From Streptomyces halobius (GTDB taxonomy: Bacteria; Actinomycetota; Actinomycetes; Streptomycetales; Streptomycetaceae), in contig NZ_CP086322.1 in the NCBI RefSeq assembly GCF_023277745.1, positions 3,286,001-3,350,000 on the forward strand: a stretch of 64,000 nt of DNA, read 5' to 3'. The position numbers and the translations under genes are program-made. Below the pieces are notes generated by a model. That model saw nothing but the letters and a program-made list of their open reading frames with translations, did no database searches and had not been told where the DNA came from. Shown piece after piece: positions 1 to 8,622 of the stretch (its first letter is position 1; each line of letters opens with the position of its first letter).

Positions 1-3000
1 CGTCGCCGCGTCCTGAGCGGCGGCCGCCGCTTCGATGGGCCGGATCAGCGCCACCATCGCCTCGGCCATCCGGCAACGGGTCCGGCCCGCCCAGAGCCGT
101 TGCCGGTCCTCCTCGAAGAGCGGCAGCGCCTGTCCGAGCTCGCGCAGCGCATCCGCATGACGGCCCGCCGCCGACAGTGCCTCGGCCAGGGCGTACAGGC
201 CGTGCGCGAGGCGCGGGTCGGGCCCGGAACGCCGGTAGATGCGGACGCTCCGCTCGGCGAAGATGACGGCTTCGCTGCCGATGCCGTTCGCCGCCCAGAC
301 GCGGGCGAGCGCGGCGAGCGCGGCCGCCTGGCCCAGTTCGTCGTTGCGGGCCCGGCAGTGCTCCCAGGCCGCTGTCAGATGACGCTCCGCCTGGTCGTGC
401 CGGTGCTGGTGGAGGGCGATGATGCCGGACGCGTACGGGGCGCGGAAGCTCGTCAGGGCATCGTCGGCGGCGCGGGCGAGGCGGTTCGCCTCCCGGACCT
501 CGGGCTCGGCCCGGTCGAGCCTTCCCATCGCGATGTACGCGTCGGCGAGCGCGACCCGGGCCCGGCCCTCCGCACGGGCATCGCCCTCCATCGACGCGCG
601 CACCGCCACGACACGCGCGGCCGGCTCGAACGCGGCGGCCTGCGCCCCGGATTCCGCCGTCACCTGGACGAGCAGCAGGAGGTCCGCCGCGAGCCGCACG
701 GTCCCCGGTGCCCCGACCATGGCCTGGCGCACGAGCGCGAGGAGGTGAGGTGTCTCGTCGGACCAGTCGGCCAGCGCCTGCGTACTGTCCTTGGCGGCCG
801 AAAGCCCGTCCCCGGAAGCACGGGTGAGATCGTTCACCATCCGGTCGGCCGGGTAGCGGGTGACGTGCACCTGGCGGCCCATGGCCAGGTAGCGGCTCAG
901 CAGGCGGGGCAGCGCCTCGTCGCGCTGCGCGCCGGGCGGTTCAGCGTCGGTGCGCCACTCGGCCAACTCCTTGTCGGAGCGCCACTCGGCCATCGGGCGC
1001 CCCGACGCGGCGACTTGCGCCGCCAGGGCGCGGATCGCCATCGGCAGCCCTGCCCCGGTGGCCACCAGATCGTTCGCCGCCTCGGGCTCCGCCGCCACTC
1101 GGTCCTCGCCCACCAAGTGGGCGAGGAGCTCCCGCGCCTCGTCCGGGCGCAGGGCGGTCAGCGGCACGGTGCGGATGACCGGCTGAGGTGAGGGGGGGCG
1201 GCGCTTGGTGATCAGGACGGCGCTTCCCGGTGCACCGGGGAGGAGCGCGCGCAGCATCTGAGGCGTGCCGGGGACGTCGTCCAGCACGATGAGCGCCCGG
1301 CGCTCGGCCAGCAGTTCGCGGTACTGCTCGACGCGGGCGATGAAATCCCCGGGCACGCGGTCGGCGGGCACCCCGAGCTTTCTCAGCAGCACCCAGAGGA
1401 CATCGGCCGCCTCCCGCGGGCCCTTGTCCGCACCACCCCCACTGCCCCGCAGATCCATGAACAGCTGCCCGTCCGGGAAATGTGCCGCCACCTCATGGGC
1501 CACCTGTATGGCGAGAGCCGTCTTGCCGACGCCGGCCGGTCCGTGGACGACCCAGCAGGACGGCCGATCGTCGTTGCCTCGCGTCAGCTCCGTGACCAGT
1601 TGGGCGAGCTCTTCGGTCCGTCCGACGAAGTGGTCGGCGCCCGGGGGAAGGGCCGTCGACGCCGTCGGCGGGACGGCGGCCTTCCCCTCGTCGCGGGCCT
1701 CCTGCTCAAAGAACCGGTACGCCTCAAAGGGCCGGTACACCCCGTCCATGAGGTCTCGCCGCCAGCGCTCCAGGCGCTCACGCTGCGCCTCCGCGAACGG
1801 TCCCGGCAGGTCGGCGAGCGGTTCACCGTCCCACAACGCCAGTGCCCTGTCGCGCAGTTGACGGGCCGCGTCCGGGTCTCCGGCGTCGCGCGCCCGCCCG
1901 ATCAGCCGCTCGGCGTCCGCGAGATCAAGGGCGGGAGGGCTCCCGTCGGCGGCGCGGAGCGCATAGCCGTCCCGCACGCGGATCAGGTCGGCCACCGCGT
2001 GCTCACGGAGCACCTTGCGCAGCCGGGCGGTACGCGTGTGCAGGGCCGTGCGCGGGGACTTCGGCGGCTCATCGCCCCAGAGGTCGGCGATCAGCTCTCG
2101 TGCGGTGGCGGGCCGCCCCCGGCGGATCAGCAGCGCGACGAGCAGCGCGCGCTGCCGCAGGGAGCCGAACGTGACGGGGGTTTCGCCATGCCAGGCCCGT
2201 ACGGGTCCGAGCACCGTGAAGCGCGGTGGCTGCGGTGATCGCGGTGACTCCGATGCCTCCCGTGGCTTCGGCGACTGCGATGACTGCGATGACTCCGGCG
2301 ACTGCGGTGACGCGGACGGAGGCTTCGCTGCGGTGTTCGGCTCAGGCGCGGATGGAGACGCAGGAAGGGACGCAGGCGCAGACGCGGAGGCGGAAGCGGG
2401 ACCGGAGGCAGGCACGGCCCCGGACGCAGGCTCCGGCGCGAACTCCGGTGCCGTCCCGCCCATCCGCTCCAGCACCGGACTCGCGAGCACCGCGAACGCA
2501 CGGGCCGAATCACGCAGTCGCAGCTCCCCCGTCGCGTCCCCCATGAGGGCGGGGAAGTCCGGCAGCCGCCCCATATACGGTTCGAGGGATCGGCCGACCG
2601 ACTCGACCACCTCCATCGCCTGTTCCGCGCCGAGTCCGCTGAACAACAGATCGCGCACGCCGGGCCGGAAGTCGTAGACGGGCTGGACGAGATGACCGGA
2701 CGGCATGCCCAGGGCGCGGTCCAGCATCCGCGCGGCGGCCCATTCCCGGCGCTGGTCCCGGCCCTGCTCCTGATCCCGGCCCTGCTCCTGATCCTGGTCC
2801 CGACCCTGTTCCCGATCCCGGTCCCCGTCCTGGTCGGCGCGTTCCAGCAGCCCGCCGAGCAGGATCTCCGCGACGTTCGTAGGACCCGCGTCGCGCATCG
2901 TCGCCGCCCGTACCAGCTGCATCAGCGGCGTGGTCAGCGGTCGGATCGCGGAGAGGCGGACGGCGAGACGGTACGCCTCGGGCGAGAACGCGCCCCTGAA

Positions 3001-4314
3001 GTGCGCCACCAACTCCTCAGCGGTGCCGTGTGGTTGGGGCGCCGGCCGCATCGGGGCAGCCCCGTCCAGCAGCGCGGTCTCGATGAGATGCGGAACGCCG
3101 GGACGGGTGAGCAGTCCGGCCCACTGGCCGACGGCGGAGGCGGTCGGGTGGAGGACGGGCAACGCGAGAGCACCGGCCGCCTCCGGATCGGGCTCACCGC
3201 TCAGCCCATCGCAGACAACGAGCCGTCCGACGGGATCGAACGCACCCGGCGCGGCGAGCAGCCGGGGCCGGGCGTCCAGGGCGGTACCCCGCCACAGCCG
3301 TCGGGGCAGGGGGTTCACTACGGCCATCGGGCCGCCGCGCCCCCACTCGGACAGGGCGCTTACGGCCCGCGGATCGCGCCAGCCGGGGCTCGTACCGTCG
3401 GTGAGCAGGAAGGTGACCATCGCACCCGCCGCCGGCCGGCGCCGCATCGGGCCGGTGGGGTCCCGCGGGTCGATCGTACGGACCTGGACCGAGCGGAAGA
3501 CCGCGCTCCGGCCGAGCAGTTGGCGCAGCTCGGCGGCAAGCGATCCCCACACCTGCATGGACGGGGAACTGTCCACCAGCAGCAGGGCCGACCAGCGGCG
3601 TTCCACGTCGGGGCGGGAGACGACGTCCAGGAAACCGGTCTCGGCGGCCAGCCGGACGGTGGCCTCGATGTCGGTGACGGTGCGGTGCGGATGGTCCCGG
3701 GACCGGCGCAGCGGACGCAGCGCCCGGCCCAGCTGCTGGGCATCGGGCAGCGCACGCCTGCCGGGCGCCCGCACGGGCCGGGCACACACGCCGCCCGCTC
3801 CACCGCCCTGGCTGCCCATGGCGTAGAGGGCGCGGCGGGGCGGCTGCCGTACCGTTTCAGCGCCCGCTTCCCCCATGGGGGGAACAGAAGTCCCCTGCTC
3901 AGCACAGTACCGGGCGGCACTGACACCGCAGCGGGGCGAGCCCAGGGGGGCGGAGCCGGGGGCGAGGTCGGGGTCAAGTTCGACGGCGGGGTCGAGGCCG
4001 GCGCTGGTGCCGCCGCAACCATCAGCCTTGTCGGACCCATCAGCCTCATCGGGCCCTTCCGCCCCTACGGCCTCCTCCGTCCCTCCGGCGTCATCCGTCC
4101 CCACCGCGTCATCCGTCCGCGCAGCGCCACCCCCCGCTGCGCCCCCTGCGCCCCCGTCGTCCGCTCCGGCCGCCGAAGGCTCATCCCCCGGGCGCTCACC
4201 CTCCGCACGCCCCCGCCCCTCCATCACCCGTGCCAGCCACAGCACATCGAGCAGCTCCGTGGCCCCGAGGTCGTAGCCGGCGGCCGACATGGTCTGCCGC
4301 AGTCGCTCGATCAT
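1..4314 (-). CDS. vWA domain - SARP/BTAD - NB-ARC - TPR fusion regulator (SAV_2336-type N terminus), 3' end beyond window
   Basis: One uninterrupted minus-strand reading frame of 1438 codons reaches the left edge without a stop. Residues about 240-420 form a von Willebrand A-like domain with a MIDAS-type DSSPS motif at D248 and a later LLTDGTS segment. A Pro/Ala/Ser linker and an Asp/Gln/Arg repeat (about 495-520) follow. From about residue 699 (FTVLGPV) there is a SARP winged-helix DNA-binding region with a short BTAD, then an NB-ARC ATPase with the P-loop GPAGVGKTA near residue 931 and LIVLDDV as Walker B, then helical TPR-like repeats to the edge. The ATG overlaps the MoxR stop (ATGA), so the two are translationally coupled. 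I infer a signal-dependent transcription regulator whose vWA domain engages the MoxR ATPase encoded just upstream. The domain calls are firm; the combined function is inference. Confidence 0.88.
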   Translation of the reverse strand, partial: MIERLRQTMSAAGYDLGATELLDVLWLARVMEGRGRAEGERPGDEPSAAGADDGGAGGAAGGGAARTDDAVGTDDAGGTEEAVGAEGPDEADGSDKADGCGGTSAGLDPAVELDPDLAPGSAPLGSPRCGVSAARYCAEQGTSVPPMGEAGAETVRQPPRRALYAMGSQGGGAGGVCARPVRAPGRRALPDAQQLGRALRPLRRSRDHPHRTVTDIEATVRLAAETGFLDVVSRPDVERRWSALLLVDSSPSMQVWGSLAAELRQLLGRSAVFRSVQVRTIDPRDPTGPMRRRPAAGAMVTFLLTDGTSPGWRDPRAVSALSEWGRGGPMAVVNPLPRRLWRGTALDARPRLLAAPGAFDPVGRLVVCDGLSGEPDPEAAGALALPVLHPTASAVGQWAGLLTRPGVPHLIETALLDGAAPMRPAPQPHGTAEELVAHFRGAFSPEAYRLAVRLSAIRPLTTPLMQLVRAATMRDAGPTNVAEILLGGLLERADQDGDRDREQGRDQDQEQGRDQEQGRDQRREWAAARMLDRALGMPSGHLVQPVYDFRPGVRDLLFSGLGAEQAMEVVESVGRSLEPYMGRLPDFPALMGDATGELRLRDSARAFAVLASPVLERMGGTAPEFAPEPASGAVPASGPASASASAPASLPASPSAPEPNTAAKPPSASPQSPESSQSSQSPKPREASESPRSPQPPRFTVLGPVRAWHGETPVTFGSLRQRALLVALLIRRGRPATARELIADLWGDEPPKSPRTALHTRTARLRKVLREHAVADLIRVRDGYALRAADGSPPALDLADAERLIGRARDAGDPDAARQLRDRALALWDGEPLADLPGPFAEAQRERLERWRRDLMDGVYRPFEAYRFFEQEARDEGKAAVPPTASTALPPGADHFVGRTEELAQLVTELTRGNDDRPSCWVVHGPAGVGKTALAIQVAHEVAAHFPDGQLFMDLRGSGGGADKGPREAADVLWVLLRKLGVPADRVPGDFIARVEQYRELLAERRALIVLDDVPGTPQMLRALLPGAPGSAVLITKRRPPSPQPVIRTVPLTALRPDEARELLAHLVGEDRVAAEPEAANDLVATGAGLPMAIRALAAQVAASGRPMAEWRSDKELAEWRTDAEPPGAQRDEALPRLLSRYLAMGRQVHVTRYPADRMVNDLTRASGDGLSAAKDSTQALADWSDETPHLLALVRQAMVGAPGTVRLAADLLLLVQVTAESGAQAAAFEPAARVVAVRASMEGDARAEGRARVALADAYIAMGRLDRAEPEVREANRLARAADDALTSFRAPYASGIIALHQHRHDQAERHLTAAWEHCRARNDELGQAAALAALARVWAANGIGSEAVIFAERSVRIYRRSGPDPRLAHGLYALAEALSAAGRHADALRELGQALPLFEEDRQRLWAGRTRCRMAEAMVALIRPIEAAAAAQDAAT

Positions 4315-5585
4315 GGCGCCATGGGATCGTCGAGGCGGTGCAGCACGGCGGCGAGGAGTTCCTCCTTGGTCAGATCCGCGCCGCTGAGACGCAGATGGAC
4401 CGCGGCCAGGAGCTGGTCGGTGGCCAGCGTCTGGGTCTTCGAACGCTGGTGGAAGATCTCGATGAGGTCCTCGGCCGCCGCCAGCGCCTGGTGCCCCAGA
4501 TTGTGTTCGATGATCTTCCGCAGCCGGTCGCCGGTCGGTTCGGGCAGGTCCAGCCGTACGCAGCGGCGCATGAACGCGGGCGGGAAGTCCCGTTCGCCGT
4601 TGCTGGTCATGATCACGATCGGGAAGTGCGTACAGCGGACCACGCCCCGGTGGACGGTCACCCGCTCACGGCTGCCGCTCAGCAGGACCTGCACATCCTG
4701 CTGGTGTTCGGGCAGCCGGGCCAGCTCCGGAATCTCGAACTCGCCTTCCTCCAGGACGACCAGGAGGTCATTGGGAAGGTCGATATCGGCCTTGTCGAGC
4801 TCGTCCACGAGCAGCACCCGGGGCCGGTCCGCCGCCAGGGCGCTGCCCAGCGGCCCCAGGCGCAGGTACTGGCCGATGTCACTGGCCGCGGCGGCGCGCC
4901 GGGCCCTGGGGCGGCGCGCGGAGCCGTTGCGCCCCTCGCGCTCACGCCGTAGCGAGGTTTCCCGGAGGCGGCCCACCGCGTCGTAGCGGTAGAGGGCGTC
5001 CTGGAGCGTGGAGCGGCTGTTCACCGACCAGCGCAGGACGTCGCCGAGCCCCAGCTCCTCCGCGACAGCACGGGCCAGCGAGCTCTTGCCCGCGCCGGGA
5101 CGGCCGGTGACCAGCAGCGGGCGGTGCAGGTGCAGCGCGGCATTGACGACGGAGATTTCGTTGCGTTCCAAGAGGTACGGGGCGTCCAGTGGCCGTCCGG
5201 ACGCTGGACGGACGGCACCCGAGGGCCCACCGGCGTTTCCGGGATCCGCGTCTCCAGGATCCGTGCTTCCGCGACCGGCCGGAAAGCGTCGCCAGGGCGG
5301 CGGGGGCGGCAGCTCCGACGGGCCGCGGAACACCCACCAGTCCTCGGGCGCCACCCCGGAGTCGTCGTGTGCGCCTGTCGCGCTCTGTCCGGTCACCGCG
5401 CGGTTCTCCTCGTTCCTGGCTACGTTCTTGCCCACGTCCTTGCCTGCGTTCTTTCCTGCGTCCACGGCTGGTTTCACGCAGGGATCCATGCCCACACTCA
5501 TCCCCGCGTTCACGGGCGGGATCCCGGCCGGCTTCCCCGGCCTCTTTGCTTCCGGCTGCGCCGCGGGGCTCACCACTTCCTTCAC
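4311..5585 (-). CDS. MoxR-type AAA+ ATPase of a vWA/VMAP system
   Basis: A 424-residue protein. The first 80 residues are low complexity with repeated AGKNAGKD-like units, followed by DWWVFRG and a proline run. The AAA+ core has Walker A GRPGAGKSS at 161-169, Walker B LLVDELDK near 258-265, a TSN sensor-1 near 327-329, and Arg-finger candidates in FMRRC near 338-342. MoxR ATPases act as remodelling chaperones together with vWA proteins, and the next gene encodes such a protein. The GTG start overlaps the stop of the protease gene (GTGA) and the stop overlaps the ATG of the vWA-SARP gene, giving a compact operon. Cytosolic, with no signal peptide. The biological target is unknown. Confidence 0.9.
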   Translation of the reverse strand: MKEVVSPAAQPEAKRPGKPAGIPPVNAGMSVGMDPCVKPAVDAGKNAGKDVGKNVARNEENRAVTGQSATGAHDDSGVAPEDWWVFRGPSELPPPPPWRRFPAGRGSTDPGDADPGNAGGPSGAVRPASGRPLDAPYLLERNEISVVNAALHLHRPLLVTGRPGAGKSSLARAVAEELGLGDVLRWSVNSRSTLQDALYRYDAVGRLRETSLRREREGRNGSARRPRARRAAAASDIGQYLRLGPLGSALAADRPRVLLVDELDKADIDLPNDLLVVLEEGEFEIPELARLPEHQQDVQVLLSGSRERVTVHRGVVRCTHFPIVIMTSNGERDFPPAFMRRCVRLDLPEPTGDRLRKIIEHNLGHQALAAAEDLIEIFHQRSKTQTLATDQLLAAVHLRLSGADLTKEELLAAVLHRLDDPMAP

Positions 5586-7957
5586 GGCTGCGTCAACACC
5601 CAGGCGTCAGGGGCCAGTTGAGGCGGACGGTGATCCGGCGCGTCATACAGCAGCGACAGCCGCCGCCCATGATGACCGTCGCTCTCCGGCTCGGCCATCG
5701 CCTTGGCCCGCTCCAGCCGCACCGCCTCGGGCACCTGGGTGTGCTCCGTACCCTCCACCAGGGCCAGCAGATCCCGGCCGATGTGCTCCCCATGTTCGGC
5801 ACGGTGCCACAGGACGGTGTGCACCCCGGCCTGGACGCACTGCCGCAACAGCGTTCCGTGGTGGGTCGGTTCGCAGCAGAGGATCACCGTGCCCGCGTCG
5901 CGGTGCACTTCCAGTTGCGCCCGGGCGACCTTGCGGTCGGTGTGCCGGTGATCCAGGATCAGACGCTTGGCCTCCGGCAGCGCGGCGGTGCGCTGCTTCC
6001 AGCCGGCGTAACTCTCCCGTGAGCGCTCCGTGGTGCGGACCACCACCCGCCGCTCGATGCCCGGCACGAACGGCCCGTCGTCGTCGCTGTCGCACGACTC
6101 CCAGGAATCCACGTCGAGCCCGAGCCAGGCGGCCGGCAGGAAGTACTCCACCAGCGCGGTCTCCGGGTCCTCCCGGACCTCGGTGCGCAGCACCCGCCGG
6201 ATGTCGTCGACCACCTGCTCGCTGCCCGCCTCCTCGTCCCTGACCAGGGCGAGCCGGTGCGGCTGCCCGTCCGCCCAGGCCCAGATCTGATACGTGTAGC
6301 GCCGCCCGGTGGGTGTCGGCAGCAGCTCCACCTGCACGCGCGGGGCGACGGCCGGTTCCCCCGCGCCGTCACCCCGGCCGGGCACGGGCACCCCGGGGCG
6401 ACCGGCAGCGGTGGAGACAGCCGAGGCAGCGGAGGCCCCGCGCCCCTCGGAGGTCGCGTGCCCCCCAGACGCCACATGGCCCCCGGATGCCACAGAGTCC
6501 GCATACCCCCCGGACATCGCAGACTCTGCACAAGTCGGGTAACTCGCATAACTGGCACAACTCCTGGACGCCGCATACCCCCTGGACGCCACGGCCGCCG
6601 CCGACGCCGCGAGATCCGCCCGGAACTGGCTGACCGCCGCATCATCCACACCCGAGCGGGCGGCTACCCGCTCCACCCAGGCGTCCAGGTCTTCGGCCGG
6701 ATACGGCGCACCGGTCGCCCGCTCGTCGACGCTGATCCGCACCACGCCCTGCAGCAGCGGCGGTACGGGCGCGCCGACGGTGGAGCTGAAGCCCTCCAAC
6801 GCGTCCACCGCGTCGGCCAGGCCGGTCACGGCGGGCAGTTCCGGCGCATGCGGAAGTACGGCCTCCAGGAGGGCCCTCGGGTCGGTACGGGTGCAGTGCG
6901 CCAGCAGTCCGGACAGATCGCGACGTTGACGGGTGGTCAGGAATTCTCCCGGGCGCACCGCGCGGGCGGCCCGGCGCAGCCGCTCCCAGTCGTCGCGGGC
7001 GGCGTATCGGCCTGGCCGGGCGTGCGGATCATGGGGATCCTCGGCGTACAGGACGTGGTCCCGTACCAGATCGAGCAGTTCGGGGATGCCCCGGCGTACG
7101 CTCACCGCCAGGCCGGCCAGCCGTTCCAGGTCGGCGGCCGGGCCCGCCGAGCGCCGGCCGAGCCGGGCGGCGAGCCGTTCCTCGCAGGTCAGGACCGCCT
7201 CCCGGCCCTTCAGCACACGCTCCAGCGCCATCAGCAGCTGCTGGACGCCGCGCCGGGCCGTGGGCACCGCAGAGGGCGGGAGGGTGGGGAGTTCGGCTTC
7301 GATGGCGGGCACGCTGATCGCGTACATCGTCGCCGGTGGTGCGCCCGGGGCGGCCGGGTCGGAGACGCGGTGCACGGCGGCGACCAGGCCGACGACGGCC
7401 TGGCGTTCGCGGTCCCACAGCGGCCCGCCGCTGAAGCCCTCGGTGACCTGGGCGCCGCCGCTCACATCCAGCGCGATCCAGGGCGGTGCGGAGACCCGGG
7501 GCACGGCGCGCACGGTGGGCAGCGGGTTGCCGCTGGCCCATAACGCGATGACTTCGTTGCCGTAGTTGTGCAGCAGGAACGGTGCCGGTGCGGCGCCTGC
7601 GGGCGGCTCGCCGGCCAGTTCCAGGACGGCGAGATCACCGTGATACGGCAGGCTCCCGGGGACCACCGGATCGCAGCCCGCCGCCTTCGCCCGCGGCGGC
7701 GACCACATCTCCCATACGACGCGTCCGGTCAGATCCCGGCCGACCGCGACATGGGGCAGCCGGACGGTGACGGTATCGCCGTATCCGGGGGCCTCCTGCG
7801 CGAACCGCTCCCGCCCCAGCGCGCTGTTGACGACATGCGCGCAGGTCAGGACGAGTCGTTCGGACACCAGCACACCCGCGCCCACCGCCCGTCCGCCGTG
7901 GCGCACAGAGGCGAAGGACAGCTGCAGCGGCGCATCCGGACCGGCGTCTGCGATCAC
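5582..7957 (-). CDS. Trypsin-like serine protease with middle and VMAP-C-type C-terminal regions
   Basis: 791 residues. The N-terminal protease has an intact chymotrypsin-fold triad: H41 in LTCAHVV, D108 in HGDLAVL and S176 in EGFSGGPLWD. There is no signal peptide, so it should be cytosolic. Residues about 230-450 are helical and resemble the effector-associated/VMAP middle regions. Residues about 455-530 are a Gly/Ala/Ser/Tyr-rich hinge with repeated GGHxAS units. Residues about 540-791 form the C-terminal region (IWAWADG, EYFLPAAWLGLDVDSW, HHGTLLRQC) that I match to the VMAP-C family. In the known MoxR-vWA-VMAP class the VMAP protein joins an effector to the NTPase switch; here the effector would be the protease. 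The GTG start overlaps the trypco1 stop (GTGA). Substrate unknown. Confidence 0.85.
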   Translation of the reverse strand: MIADAGPDAPLQLSFASVRHGGRAVGAGVLVSERLVLTCAHVVNSALGRERFAQEAPGYGDTVTVRLPHVAVGRDLTGRVVWEMWSPPRAKAAGCDPVVPGSLPYHGDLAVLELAGEPPAGAAPAPFLLHNYGNEVIALWASGNPLPTVRAVPRVSAPPWIALDVSGGAQVTEGFSGGPLWDRERQAVVGLVAAVHRVSDPAAPGAPPATMYAISVPAIEAELPTLPPSAVPTARRGVQQLLMALERVLKGREAVLTCEERLAARLGRRSAGPAADLERLAGLAVSVRRGIPELLDLVRDHVLYAEDPHDPHARPGRYAARDDWERLRRAARAVRPGEFLTTRQRRDLSGLLAHCTRTDPRALLEAVLPHAPELPAVTGLADAVDALEGFSSTVGAPVPPLLQGVVRISVDERATGAPYPAEDLDAWVERVAARSGVDDAAVSQFRADLAASAAAVASRGYAASRSCASYASYPTCAESAMSGGYADSVASGGHVASGGHATSEGRGASAASAVSTAAGRPGVPVPGRGDGAGEPAVAPRVQVELLPTPTGRRYTYQIWAWADGQPHRLALVRDEEAGSEQVVDDIRRVLRTEVREDPETALVEYFLPAAWLGLDVDSWESCDSDDDGPFVPGIERRVVVRTTERSRESYAGWKQRTAALPEAKRLILDHRHTDRKVARAQLEVHRDAGTVILCCEPTHHGTLLRQCVQAGVHTVLWHRAEHGEHIGRDLLALVEGTEHTQVPEAVRLERAKAMAEPESDGHHGRRLSLLYDAPDHRPPQLAPDAWVLTQP

Positions 7958-8520
7958 GGCGCCGCCCCACCGGCCTCACTCGCCGAACCAGCCCCGTTCA
8001 TGCCACTGGAGCCGCTGGAACCGTTCGTGCCGCCGGTCCCGCTCACCGCGCCCTGCTCCCCCGTGCCCCGCCCAAGGTTCCACGTGGCCGACACGGTGAA
8101 ACTCGCCTCGCCCTTACCCGAGAACACCCCGAGCTTCAGATCCGATCCGAGCGTGACACCGAACTGCACGGTGACCTCGTCCGGACGGTGGCTGCCGCTG
8201 GAGATCGACCGGTGGATCCGGCCGAGCACCCCGCCCAACGGGCGCAGCGCCTCCTCCAGCACCTCACCGCCGCGGGTCACCGCACGGCTCATCCGGCCGT
8301 CGACGCTGACGGGCTGCGCGGACCCGAACCCGTCGGGAAGCTCCAAGTCACCGTCGGGACGCTCGACGTCACCCTCGGGAAGCGCCAAGTCACCTTCGGC
8401 GCCCGGCCGCTGCTCCGCGCCCGGTGCCGGGACCTTCGGCCGCGCCGCACCGGCGGCGGGCGGCTCGGCCCGCAGCCATACAACGGTGTCGTCATCGAGA
8501 GTGAGCGCCAGGTCCCCCAT
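7954..8520 (-). CDS. Trypsin-co-occurring domain 1 (trypco1, CU044_2847-type) protein
   Basis: 188 residues, first gene of the conflict-type operon. The core at about 90-155 (EEALRPLGGVLGRIHRS, then PDEVTVQFGVTLGSDLKLG and FTVSATWNLG) matches the trypco1 pattern: a helix followed by beta strands ending in a conserved Trp. N-terminal residues 1-75 contain a short beta segment (LALTLDDDTVVWL) and an acidic Pro/Gly linker with repeated LPEGD/RPDGD/LPDGF units; the C terminus is Gly/Ser/Asn-rich. Trypco1 proteins are typically encoded beside trypsin-like proteases, as here with a 4-base overlap, and are thought to regulate or target them. No Shine-Dalgarno sequence precedes the ATG, so a leaderless start is possible. 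Confidence 0.75.
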   Translation of the reverse strand: MGDLALTLDDDTVVWLRAEPPAAGAARPKVPAPGAEQRPGAEGDLALPEGDVERPDGDLELPDGFGSAQPVSVDGRMSRAVTRGGEVLEEALRPLGGVLGRIHRSISSGSHRPDEVTVQFGVTLGSDLKLGVFSGKGEASFTVSATWNLGRGTGEQGAVSGTGGTNGSSGSSGMNGAGSASEAGGAAP

Positions 8521-8622
8521 AGCGATCAGTTTGGCACGAACGCGCCGGGAGCCGCCGTCTCTTTTCCGTCAGGTGAACGGCGTTTCGGCCACCGGCTGCC
8601 CGACGGGCCCCACCGCACCCCG

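Noticed and set aside
100..4986. Long plus-strand open frames opposite the vWA-SARP gene (for example 2692-4986)
   Set aside because: They are antisense frames kept open by GC-rich codons. They show Arg/Pro/Gly-rich composition without domain signatures, while the minus strand encodes recognisable vWA, SARP and NB-ARC motifs.
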